DNA from: Microplitis mediator
Lineage: Eukaryota; Arthropoda; Insecta; Hymenoptera; Braconidae
Assembly (NCBI RefSeq): GCF_029852145.1
Contig: NC_079977.1
Span: 6,719,879 to 6,783,878 of the forward strand
Length of the DNA stretch: 64,000 nt
Direction of reading: 5' to 3'
Positions 1-11,400 of this stretch are shown one piece after another. Each line of letters begins with the position of its first letter. The stretch's first letter is position 1. A program made the position numbers and the translations under genes. The notes under the pieces were generated by a model that was not told the origin of the DNA, did not search any database, and saw nothing but the letters and a program-made list of their open reading frames with translations.

Positions 1-490
1 TGATGCACCAATTTACAGAAAATGTAATAAAGATTATTTCTGCGATTTTAAAAAACAAATCCAGTGCAATAGAAACGAGAAAATCATTAAAATAAACTAA
101 AAAATTTTCCCGTCAAGCAGTAAAAAAATTTTGTAGCTTGAAAACACAATGTCTCGAAAAAGAATCCATAATTTAACTCCATTTTTTTTTTAAATGACCC
201 GTTTTGCCCTAGAAGGATTTGCTTTCGAAAATGCCTATCTAATTTTGTGTTATGTGATTATAATTAATAAAAAATTAAATCGCATTTTCTTTAATTTTAG
301 CCTAAATATGTGTAGACATTTGTCTTAACAAGTGCGCATGCGTGGTATTTTTTTATTTGAATACTGTGATATGGGAAATCACGTATAAATAATTCAATTC
401 ATTACAAAGAATTAGAACCCGAATCGTTATTAATTAAGATTATTATCAATTAAAAATAATCATTATTATTATCATACTTCTGCTATACTT
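1..490. other. Intergenic, no gene seen
   Basis: AT-rich sequence without a credible reading frame or splice pattern. A GCGCATGCG core sits near 334-342. Nothing else is supportable. Confidence 0.6.
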
Positions 491-1238
491 AGGGGAGGGT
501 GGGGCAGAGCGGCCCCCCTGAAATTTTGATCAAAAAAAAAAATTTTTTTTTTCGACTAATTACTATAAATCCGATATGTTTGCGCATTTTTACCCCTACG
601 CATGACATTTGGGGCAAAATAGACAAGCCCAAAGTTTTGAAAAAGTGATTTTTTCATATTTTTATCGTCAAATTAAAAAAAAATTATTATAATTCCACAT
701 TTCTAGCCCTACGCATAACACCTGGGGCAGAATGGACCAGCCGAAACTTCTGAAAAAATTATTTTTTCATATTTTTCGGCCGTTTCTCTATGTAAGAGGC
801 AAATTTGGTCGCTAAAAATTTATAAAAATTAAATTTTCTTTTTAGTTTATAAATTTTTGAAATCAAGTAAAACTATAGAATTGATTTTTTTTTTTATTAA
901 ATAACAATTAGTAATTAAGGTAATCGAGAGTGAACGATTTATTACACTTTAAAAAATTTTTTTCGAGTTCTATAAAACCAAAAATAGTTGTCAAGAGAAA
1001 GAAATACATTCTTAATGATGAAAACAATTTAAAAAAAAAAAAACGAAAAAAAAAATTTTTTTATCACTTTTTGGAGGGGGGCCGCTCTGCCCCACAAAAA
1101 AAAAATTTTTTTTTTCAGAATTTTGGCAAAATGTCCATAAATTTGTTCGAAATAGGACAAAAGCAAAGTGATCTTATGGTTGAAAGCCACAAAAATTAAT
1201 AATTGGCTTAGGGGGGCCGCTCTGCCCCACCCTCCTCT
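491..1238. mobile_element. TIR element with GGGGCAGAGCGGCCCCCC ends
   Basis: The left end (491-519) and right end (1210-1238) are near-perfect reverse complements built on GGGGCAGAGCGGCCCCCC. A third copy in the right-hand orientation lies at about 1075-1094. Two decayed GGGGCAAAATAGAC or GGGGCAGAATGGAC copies lie near 611 and 722. The interior is AT-rich. The small frame at 930-1199 is lysine and phenylalanine low-complexity and is not taken as a gene. No convincing target-site duplication is visible. It is likely a non-autonomous DNA element. Confidence 0.6.
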
Positions 1239-2382
1239 ATATGGAAAAATTAGTTAATGCTAATAAATTCGATATCAATAAAAAGTTGTTGACTTGGATT
1301 GTTATCTTTGATTTGATGGAATAATTAATTTAATATCTTAAGTTTTATCAATCATTATAAATATATTCAAACTTTGTGTTGAAGGACATTATAAAATAAT
1401 ATATATTATATCACGTCACTAATTTGAAGAAGGTTTATATTTTTATACACCCTTTTGGCTTCAGTCACTAAGTTAAAAGCTAAAAGGGCATAAAATTTTT
1501 TATTATAGCTCATCAGATTGTAGGATTGTTCTAAAGCTGGAGATAGGAAAAAAAATTTTTAAAACCAAAAGAACGCAAGGAAAAAGACCGAGTGCCCTAT
1601 TAGGAAACTAGTACTCGGTCACTGCACGTCTTTGTATATCTATAGGTATTAAATATTAATATACGAATGCATGAGTGATCGGGTAATAATTCCCTGATAA
1701 TGTACGAGTTCCTTGATCGTGGACTAATTTCTATACGCTGTTTTGGGAAATTAGCTATTTGACATTCGTTTCCCATCAGAAATTTCCCGAGGAACACGAT
1801 CGTGGAAGCAGTTTAGCTGATAAGTCCCTAAATTCGTCTAAATCAATAGAAAATGCCCCGGAAGTTAGAAATAATTCAAGTCGTGCAGATTTTTTCGATC
1901 ATTTGATTATGATTTTTTTGAAAATTAGCAAGTTGATTTCAATTTATTACATCCCCCGTCTTGACGTCAAAATACCTTCAATAAGTTTGCACGCACGCTA
2001 GTTGATGCCTAATGCCAACTTGCTGATCATGACTTGATGACGTTGCTGCAGTAGGTTGTCAGAAGCTCCCTTATTGGCCGTAAAAATTGGCATCTCCATA
2101 AGTTGACTGCAACCGGTCGCCAACTTTCTGAGAAGGTTGGTGGCAACTTGTAGTGAACAGTTACAAAAGCTGAAAGTTGTCGTCAACTTGATCGCAACTA
2201 ATTGACAGAAACTTCCTGGCCAGAACGTTTTGCTATCGGGTTGAGTTATCAATATTTTTGCACCATCTACAGATCACATACGTCCCTTCTTACTACATTC
2301 GTATCTAGTTCCCCTGCTTTCGCATTTTCAAAGCGCAGTCCGTGTTTCTAATGCCCTGCGCATTTTTATTTCTAAATCTAAA
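1239..2382. repeat. Intergenic with two decayed repeat copies
   Basis: 1440-1500 holds a diverged inverted pair of the AAAGCTAAAAGGGC motif that makes up the element at 4988-5982. About 1998-2250 is rich in CCAACTTG and CAAGTTG words and ends in a GCTATCGGG-like terminus, so it is a decayed relative of the foldback MITE at 31213-31552. No gene is supported. Confidence 0.5.
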
Positions 2383-2746
2383 ATGAATTCACGTTCACGT
2401 GTATCAAAGCAAGAACAATTTGCACTCTACAACAATTTATCAGTTTTATTAAAAGCTGTCGTCGGACAAAAAACAACCGTCGATTTGCGAAATGAATCTT
2501 ACGTTTACGGAACCGTCGAAGAGACCGATGCGTAAGTATCGTCATTTAAAAATTATCTCATTGTTTATCAACAAAAAGTCCATCTCTTTGCTTTTCAGAT
2601 TCATGAACGTCGTAATAAAAGATTGTTTTTTCACAAACCCACATGGCGAAACGTTTCCCTATCACACATTTTTCGTTCATTCAAGAAATATTCGCTGCGT
2701 CCACGTTCCCGCTCACGTAAGTCAAATTAATTTATCTAGACATTAA
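2383..2746 (+). CDS. LSM10: LSM10, U7 snRNP Sm-like protein (2 exons)
   Basis: Exons are 2383-2531 and 2599-2746, with a 67-bp intron from GTAAGT to a pyrimidine tract and CAG, giving 98 residues. The Sm1 part has TTVDLRNESYVYG followed by EETDAFMNV across the junction. The Sm2 part has RNIRCVHVPAHV. Both match the Lsm10 pattern of VDLRDES, DAFMN and RNVRYVHIP. Lsm10 with Lsm11 replaces SmD1 and SmD2 in the U7 snRNP, which cuts replication-dependent histone pre-mRNA after the stem-loop. The protein is shorter at its C-terminus than the human form. A GTAAGT at 2717 could be the donor of a further intron, but the open frame to TAA at 2746 is the simpler reading, because a MITE starts 65 bp later. 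Confidence 0.82.
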
Positions 2747-2811
2747 ACTTAAAATTTTATAATTTTGGCGGGAAATCATCAACTGCCACCGATATCTCAG
2801 TTCAAAATCAT

Positions 2812-2944
2812 TGGGCGTGTTTGGTCGAAGTAAGTACTTACTAAATTTAGTAAGATTTTGTATAGTAAAAGCATATTTACTATACCAAATCTGACTGAGT
2901 CCTTATTAAATTTAATAAATACTCACTTCGGCCAAACACGCCCA
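2812..2944. mobile_element. Small foldback MITE, TGGGCGTGTTTGG ends
   Basis: A 133-bp near-complete palindrome. Both arms start TGGGCGTGTTTGG and continue into ACTTCG- and AGTAAGTA-like inner sequence. It lies 65 bp past the LSM10 stop, so it is probably in or near the LSM10 3' UTR. Confidence 0.75.
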
Positions 2945-3151
2945 TTAAATTCTCTCTATCGACAGATTTATTTTTCCAACTTCATTTTACACTCAGTGAT
3001 TTAAAAATTAACCATCAACACCAATAATTAATTATCAATTAATTCAAATAAATCTTATCGGTTTTATTAAAAATTTATAAAATTTAACACAAGTTTCCAC
3101 ACTGACTCGCACAATCAACGCACACTTAATAATAAAATAAAAATTAATAAA

Positions 3152-4421
3152 ATGTGTGCGTTCAAATTAAGTGACTACGATTGCATTGGATTTGATCTAG
3201 ATCACACATTACTGTGGTACAACGTTACTAATATGGTAGAAATGGAGTACAAAACACTAGCAAATTATCTAGTGAATAAAAAAGGGTACAGTCCTTCCTA
3301 TTTACAAAGGCCATTAAATGAACAGGACATTGATTTCATGCAGAAGGGATTGATCCTAGACTTCGATCGCGGCAATATCCTCAAGCCTGATAGCGATGGT
3401 ATAATAAGACAAGCGAATCATGGAAGTAAATCACTTACGGCTGATGAAATAAATTCAATTTACCCAGACAAACGTTGGGATGCCATTGATGCGTTTATGA
3501 GTAATCCGCTGGATGTATGGAACGGACCCTACTCCCAGAAAATGCGATCGCTGTTGGATTACTTTGATATGCCGGGTTGGCTGGCATTCGCGCGTGCTGT
3601 TGATGATATTGACAACAGAAACGGTAAAATTTCAGATAAATATGAGGTATGGGCTGACATTTTTAGTGGTCTGATCAACATGTATAACAGAGAACACTTT
3701 AAAAAAAATTTGGGTGACTATTTTGCCACTTTGAAGTCTGATCCTGACAAATATCTGCGGAAATGCAGCGAGGAAATCATCAGTTGGTTGCGGGAATTGA
3801 AGAAAACCAAAGTTACTTATTTAATCACTGGTTCCAATGCCGACTTTGCTGACTTTACGTCGCGTCACACCATTGAAAATCTCTTTTTGATGTCGTAGTT
3901 TGTTTTGCTAAAAAGCCGGGGTTCTTTACGGACAAGCGCCCGTTCCTTAAGTTGGAAGGGTTTGAAGAAGCTGGTGAAGTTGAGGGCAAGGAATTGACCC
4001 GCGAGGGGAATTTACTCCCAAGGAAATTGGGGAGAGATGAAGGATTTATTTTCTAGAATCACTGGAGTTGAAAATCCTAAATGCTTGTATTTTGGGGATA
4101 ATTTAATTCAGGACATTTATGTACCGGCTACACATGATTTGGATACTGTGGTAGTGAGCGAGGAGATGCATGCAGAAGGAATGGATCATGAGTATCAGTC
4201 ATCCAGATGCTAAAACTATGATATCAAATTACTGGGGATCATATTTTTCAATGAAAAGTGATGATACTGATACTTTGAATAAAAGTTACTGGAGTTATTT
4301 AATTGAAAATTATTCTAAAATTTGTATTCCTTCTATTAAAATTATCGCGCCTTCTATTAAAATTAAAAACGATAAACTGAAAAAAAAAATATTTGAAAAA
4401 ATTGCACATATAGTTTTTTAA
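3152..4421 (+). pseudogene. NT5DC1: NT5DC1-like HAD 5'-nucleotidase, three frameshifts
   Basis: The first frame (3152-3898, 248 codons) starts with the HAD motif I of the cytosolic 5'-nucleotidase-like family, GFDLDHTLLWYN, and continues through NT5DC1-like KGLILDFDRGN and YLITGSNADF. The match then moves to a second frame from about 3887 (FDVVVCFAKKPGFF). It moves again from about 4012 (YSQGNWGEM, and the late HAD motif YFGDNLIQDIY), and finally to the frame at 4170-4421 (SHPDAKTMISNYWGSYF, IPSIK). The full family length is therefore present but split by shifts near 3885, 4010 and 4190, with no splice sites at those points. The first shift is beside a T5 run. Either this is an intronless decaying copy, or these are uncorrected indels in the assembly. 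The function of NT5DC1 is poorly known in any case. Confidence 0.7.
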
Positions 4422-4987
4422 ATTTTCTACATGGGCGTATTTTTAGTTTTTTTTTTTGTAATTGATTTGTTGGAAAGAAAATCGAAAATTGTTGATTGTC
4501 TGTCAACTTCAGGATTATAATTTTAATTATAAATTTTGAATTTTTTCAGCGGGAAATTTAAATGTAAAAAATATTTTGAATTTCAGAGATGACAGAAACT
4601 CTAGTTAATTTTGAAATTTCAATTTTTTTGTTGTAGATTTCAATAGTTCCGGCAATAAGTCAGCAATTATTTCTACTTAGGGAACCAAAAGTACAATCAT
4701 TGCATGCGTAGCGTAAGAACACAAGGAAAATGAAGAAAACTTATGAAAGATTAGAAGAAGATCGAGCTTTGCGTGAGGAATTAAAAAAAAATAAAAATTC
4801 GTCAGTGCCTTCGACAAGTAAAAGTTGACTGCAGTATTTGTATTATTTTTTAAATAAAACTACTGATCAATTAAAATCTTAACGATTTAATATTTATTAA
4901 CTTTTTTTTTCTTTATCTTTTGTCAAAAAATGATATTTTATTATGAGCAATGTTTTAATTATTTCAATAGATTAATTCAATTTCTAC
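4422..4987 (+). other. Intergenic with possible small terminal exon at 4730-4828
   Basis: A short frame at 4730-4828 reads MKKTYERLEEDRALREELK and so on, ending in a serine-rich tail, with an AATAAA about 25 bp after the stop. The charged, helix-like composition resembles a coding exon more than its surroundings do. A possible acceptor AG precedes it at about 4710. No upstream exon was found. It may be a gene fragment or chance. Confidence 0.25.
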
Positions 4988-5982
4988 ATATCACGTGCCA
5001 AAAGGTAAAAGGGCACATAAATTTTTTTTTCATCGCCAGTTGATTAGTAAACATTTTCTACGCTTGAAAATCGAACATTGTTTTCCCAAAGCTAAAAGGG
5101 CGTATGTCTTTAATTATGCGCCCTTTTAGCTTTAGGAATTTGAAAATTTTGTAACCAAAAGCTAAAAGGGCGTATAAATTTTTTTTTTGAAAAATTTATT
5201 AAAAAGCTTAACCGAAGTCTAAAAATGAAAAAAAAAAAAAATGCTGCTGTCAAAAAGGTGTATTTTAACTAATACGTTCTTTTAATATCAAAATTAAAAA
5301 TATGCTTAGAAAAATCACAAAGTAGGCGTGATTGTATTAATATTTTTCGTTATGGAATTGGTTATTACAGTTTATAAAATTATTTTGAAATTCTTATACT
5401 AAATTGAAAAAAAAAAAAAAAAAATTTGCCGAAATATGTAATCGGTTCATTTAGGTACGACTCCCATACCCTCATTCTTAATATGTTTTTTTTTTTTCTT
5501 TTCAAATTATTCTGATTTATGACGGATCCATTATCCAAAATAATAATTAAAAAAAAATCAGTAAATTTTTATATCTTATAATCGTTATGAAAATTTATAT
5601 TTAATTAAAAATTTGATATTTTCATTTTTTTTTGTTTTTAATTATTTTATTTTTAATAAATTTTGAGAAAAAAAGTGTAGGAGACTGTTTTTTTCATCTA
5701 ACTTGTCTTGTGAAACTATTTGTCAGTATTTTGTATTAAAACTTGAATTTTTTTTATGCGCCCTTTTAGCTTTAGGCACTACTTTTCAAAAGCTAAAAGG
5801 GCGTATGTCTTGAGATACGCCCTTTTAGCTCAAGGATGTCTAAATTTTTTGTTTGCAGATCTTTGCGTTTCGAAAAATTTCAAAGCTAATGGCAAAAAAA
5901 AATATTTTTATGCACCCTTTTAGCATAATTCCCTACTAACCTGTAGCAATGCGCCCTTTTACCTTTTGGCACGCGATATATT
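4988..5982. mobile_element. TIR element built of AAAGCTAAAAGGGCGTA motifs
   Basis: The ends are inverted: ATATCACGTGCCAAAAGGTA near 4988 against the complement of TACCTTTTGGCACGCGATAT near 5963-5982. Inside, GCTAAAAGGGCGTA recurs in both orientations at about 5092, 5117, 5160, 5757, 5790, 5816 and 5915. Pairs at 5090-5134 and 5789-5834 form tight hairpins. There is no coding frame. Confidence 0.65.
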
Positions 5983-6221
5983 TAAAGTAACTTGAGTTAT
6001 TTATTTTGTCATAACTTTATTTATTAAATATAAAATAAATAGAAGATCGTAAATGTTGCTAGGTGACATTGTAGTCATGCCCATTTACAGTTCTTTCGTC
6101 AGTGTAGAATGGTAATCATTCCTATGCTAGCATAGCCAACGTTACCATGCAGAATGGGTGGATTACTCTGTCCTGTGACTCTAGAGGCTAAAAAATCCTC
6201 GTTACTATTTAACATAGTAAT

Positions 6222-6616
6222 GTCCGTGTAAAAAAGTTATTAACTCAGATCGTGACACAAATATGACTTTCATCATGAATTTGTATCAAGAACTTTAATC
6301 ACGTCAAAATTATGACAGTAAAATTTAAATCCAAGTGATCCGAAGTTCATTCACTAAATTAATTTTACAATCGAAACTGATTTGCGTCAATCAAGTACTT
6401 GATAGAAGAAGTTTATTGGTAATTTCTGAATCGATATATTTGACAAAAGGTTTAATTCAGTAAAAATTCAGTCAAGTTTCTATCGAATTAATACTGATTT
6501 ACTAGACGAAAAGTTGGAGTAAATTCATGATGAGTCATATTTGTGTCACGATCTGAGCTTCGTTATAAAATTCAGCCCTAAATTCATTATGAACGAAAAT
6601 TTTTTTTACACAGGTG
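6222..6616. mobile_element. Foldback MITE, GTGTAAAAAA ends
   Basis: Arms of about 50 bp with ACTCAGATCGTGACACAAAT near 6242 and the reverse complement ATTTGTGTCACGATCTGAG near 6539. The outer ends are GTGTAAAAAA and TTTTTTTTACAC. No reading frame. Confidence 0.65.
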
Positions 6617-8181
6617 GTTACCATTCTACACAGGAACTGGAACTATTATTTTCTCTCCGTGAAATCTCCCTTAGCTAGGCCTCATTACCTGAACCTATTA
6701 GCTGCCAAAACTTTTTTAACGAACATCAAATCATAAAAGAAATAAAATAAACAAAAAATCCATGTTTATTTTTTTATTTATTCATCTCCCCAATAATTTT
6801 AATATTAATTTATAATTAATCATAATAATAATTTATAATACATTAATCTTAACTATCTTATCATTTAAAATTTTATTTCTTTCTCTATTTACCTCTAGTA
6901 TTTATATTAATATTTAAATAATTGATTCATTAATAATAATAATAATAATAATGATAATAATAATCAATAATTAATAATTAATTCTGTGAGCATTAAGTAG
7001 CGTATCGTACAAATATGCAGTGCCCAATATACCGAGTCTTCATCTCTTGAAAATTTTTTTTTCCTTCAATAAAACCGTCCGCATTTGGTCATACACCCAC
7101 GTGATTAAATTACTCATGATCTTTATAATTTAAATAATAACTTAAACTGTCCTCTATATTTATTTATTATTTATTAATTTTATTTTTAAAGCGATGCAAT
7201 TTAATATTTATATTTATATTTATCTTTAATTACAAAGAACAAGCTAGACAATATTTAATAATTAATTAAATCCAATAAATAAATTTATATTTAAACAAAC
7301 TCTAGTTTTTAATTTGGACCAAAACATCAAGAGTCGACATATTTAAATATATATTATTTATATTATCCATACATTAGGCAACAAATATTTTTTTTTTAAT
7401 TTAAATATTCATCTGACAGTTTTTTTTTTTTTTTTTTTTTTTTTTCTTTTCTTATCAATACAAATAAATTCTTCATTTATATTAAATTTAATTTTACATT
7501 TATCAGCACACTCAAGCTTTTAGATAAATTTTAAAACTATTGGCAGATAAAATTACTTAAAAACCCATATATATTATAATAATAATTGTATAAGAAAATT
7601 AATAATTAAGTAATTTAATGTACAATCGTCTAAGAAAGAAAAAAAAAATTAAATCAAGTAAAAAACTTTACAAATGAAAACGAAATATATTTTAAATAAA
7701 TAAAGTGACTAATTTATTGTAGTACAGATTTTTTAATTAATATTTATTAAATTAAATAATAATAATAATTAATAAGACGAAAACGTGTTAAAGCACCTAA
7801 TTAGTTTCATCTTTAAATATATATTTATTTATATTTAAATTTAATAATATATATATTTTAAAAACCATTAATTAATTAAACCAGCTGCAATTAAATTTAC
7901 AAGTACTCAAAATTATTTGAGATTAAAATTAAAGCCTATTGATAATAATAATTAAGGATTATTAATAAATTAATAGTAATAATTAATCAATTAATTAATT
8001 AATTATAATAAACTGTGAGATTAAATTCTGTACCACTGAGTCATAAAGATTTTAAGTGTTTAATAAACACGAGGCCCGTGATCACATGAGACACTTGAGA
8101 CTTAATTAAAAAATAATATTTTATTTCATTTTTATTTATATTGTGATTTTATTTTAGGTGATTTTATTTTATTTTGTTAAT
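6617..8181. other. AT-rich HECTD1 downstream region
   Basis: Extremely AT-rich with many short TAA, ATA and poly-T runs (a long T run near 7421-7445). It follows the HECTD1 stop codon on the minus strand, so the proximal part is probably its 3' UTR. Many AATAAA words on that strand prevent choosing a poly(A) site. No other gene is seen. Confidence 0.5.
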
Positions 8182-8464
8182 TTAATTCAAGTGGAAACCT
8201 CGCTCGCGTGTCGCAGCCAAGAGTCGCTCTTTTAAAACTTCTTCTGTTGGGTACTCGGGCAGCTTCAGATAGTGGACGCAGGTATTTACTGATGGGTAAC
8301 CGCCGGAACCGGCGTCTACTTTGCGCACGACTGTCAGTCTTGGGTGCAGATTACAGAGACCGCCGGGTGGTAGAGCTGAGCATCCGGTGGCGAACTGCAA
8401 GAAGGCTTTGCGCTCGGGACCAGTTAGTGACAGAAGTACGTTGACGAATCTCTGGAAACCGGGG
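8182..8464 (-). CDS. HECTD1: HECTD1 exon 11: catalytic cysteine and C-terminus
   Basis: 283 nt from SPGFQRFVNVLLSLTG to the stop at 8182-8184. It holds the thioester cysteine in FATGCSALPPGG (8380-8382) and the HECT tail LLAATRERGFHLN. Confidence 0.93.
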
Positions 8465-11400
8465 CTGAAAAATCGAGTTTGGTGAAATTAGATTACGTTC
8501 TTAGATTTATGAGTAAGTTTTTTGGAAAGTTGGTGAAATTCCACGTTAAATGAGTACCAACATCGATAGACTTCGACGTAATGGTCATTAATCATTTAAT
8601 TTGTTAATTGAATTTTTTTTTTATACATCTTGAATATTTTTCATTTAAATATATTGATGTGGGTACTCATTTTACTCGGAATTGAATTTTCTACAGCAAG
8701 AAACTAGTCATTTTTGTGTGATTTAAAAAAAATTTTATGTGCTCATGAATTCCTAGAAATTTTGCTTTTCGATGCAAATATATCGATGTGGGTACTCGAA
8801 CTAAAGGAAATTATCTCAGAAATTCAACCCATTTGTAATTAATACCAATAATTGTTTATCAAAAAAAAAAAAAATTATCGAATATTTTTTGACAAAAAAA
8901 ATTACGTGGTTTTTGAATAGTAGATAAAATTTCACGTAAAACGAGTACCCTTATCAGTATACTTCTGTGAGTTACTAATTGTCAATTTAAATTAATCATT
9001 GAATTAATTAAAAATCCTCCATATTGCCGTTACACAAACTTGGTCCAAAAATATCGATGTGGGTACTCATTTTACTCGCAATTAAATTTTTTTTAGCAGG
9101 AAGCTAATCGTTTTTGTGTGATTTTAAAAAAAATTACGTGCTCCTGAATTTTTGAAAATTTTTTTTTTGTTATGCATATATATTGATGTGGGTACTCAAA
9201 CTAGATAAAATTATCTCAGAAATTTAACCCATGTATAATAAATAATAATTATCGTTGATCCAAAAAAAAATTATCAAATATTTTTTGACAAAAAAAATTA
9301 CGTGGTTTTTGAATAGTGGATAAAATTCCACGTAAAACGAGTACCTACATCAGTATACTTCTACGAGTTACTAATTATCAATTTACATTTATCATCAAAT
9401 TATTTATAAATTCCCCAAATCACCGTTACACAAACTTGGTTCAAACATATCGATGTGGGTACTCAATCTACCGGAAATGATCTCACAAATTTAATCCTAC
9501 CACCACTTTTACTCCAAAGTTTAACCATAAGCCAAAAATTTCAATTTTAAATAAAAAATTTTTTTTTTTAACACAAACCTTTCACGTGTGTATCCAAGTT
9601 TGGGTTCAGTATAATTGAGCAGATCTTCCCTAGTCCAATGCGGGTTCTGTTCTCCACATAACATAGCTCTGACTTCCTCCGGACTAAAGGCATGCAACTT
9701 CTCCATAGGAAAGACTTTAGAAAATCCTGCCTTGAAAGACTCCAGTTGTCTCGCAATGCCTTTGTTAAGACAGTAATTAATCGTCAACTCAGCGTACTCT
9801 CTCGCATTGTCAACACCAACAGCGATATCGTATCCGCCTTCTACAAGTTCTTCATGGTCATATCCAAAAACTTTCGACCCAGGTGAGTAAGACATCGTCA
9901 ATCCCAAGTCTTCAATAGCAACAGAAGTGCCGGACGGATGATTAATACGTATAACATCTTCATCAGAAGACGAGCAACCTTCAGAAATAGTTCTCTCCCG
10001 TCTACAAGCAACCGCTTGAATTTCTTTCAAAAATTCACCTCTCACAGGATCAACCATCACCAAGTCCTCGACATCGAGAATTCCCTCGTACCAGGGACTG
10101 GGTTCTAAGGAGTTGAGTCCATCCGTCTCACCTTCCTCGCTGATAAAACTGCTGGCCATACTTGAGGACATACTTTCCTGGGTAACTCCCGTCAGTCCGA
10201 TCTTTTCATTAACATTATTGGCAATATCACCGCGACACATCAACTTCAAGAATGATCTGGACAGCGGCAGATCAACTAGACGATTGTCTTGGAGTACTTT
10301 GGCTAAAAAGACCCCGAGGAACCAGAAATATCTAACAGCGCGATCGCAAGCCTCGGAATCTTGAGGTAGAGGTGCAGGGAACAAACCGCTTGGTCTGATA
10401 ACATAATAACCAGCAGGTCTTGCTTGCTCGTCTGAAGGACATGCGTATCCTTCTAATTGATCATGATCATCACACAGCCATAGTCCAAGATCTTTTTTCT
10501 GCAACTCAGCGGCAACTAGCGCGAAAAATTCAAGCGTTGGACCCAATCCCGTTCCTTCTTCGCCAACGAACTCAACTTCTAAAATACTCTTCCGGTTGGC
10601 ATGGATTTTAAGAACCTGTTCTGCCCAGTCTAGAAGCTTGTCACCACGTGGAACACTCACTCGTTCATGTTTCAATCTACCGACGCGGAACTCATGGCTG
10701 TCATCTCGCCTGGGACTCAGTCCTGGTGCGCGTTGACGTTCCAGGATCGCATCACGTTGGGTCTGTAACCAGACGATGGATCTTGAGGCTCCGAAAGCTG
10801 TGCAGCTGAAGTACAACCGCCGGGTTTCAAAGGGCAGCAAGAAAGGACAGCTGCGAGCTAATTCCTCGCACCAGGCTGGCAAAGCACCGGCGGCAAGTGC
10901 CAGTGGATCTTGTATCTGCTGTACCACTTTGTTGGTAATTTTCTTGGAGGTAAAGTCGTCAGGGTTAACCCAGCAGGTGGACTCTAGCGAATCTTCATTT
11001 ATTGTTGGATCTCTACGGTCATCCCGGGTGATGCTGAGTACGTAGACGTGTCTCAGCAACTGGAGAACGTCTTCGACGGTGCATGCGTTACTGCTGACTG
11101 CTGGTTTGCCTGAGTAGAGAGTCACTATTGGTGTAGCACGGCCTGAAGACTCTTCATCTTTGGACTCACGGTAAATTATCGTGTAAGTCGGTTCCCAAAT
11201 ACGGCGCAACTTCTCTTGCCGGCTTCCTAACTCGGTCATCTGCATCAGCTCTTGCACTGCCTGGAATATGCTGGCATTTTGATCCGTAAGTGACAATTCA
11301 ACGTCTGGTATATCCGGCAGACCTGGACCCTTAAGTGAAAGAGATAAACGAGGCGATGGAAGAGTTCCCACGCGTACGCTGGACTGCAAATCACTTCCAG

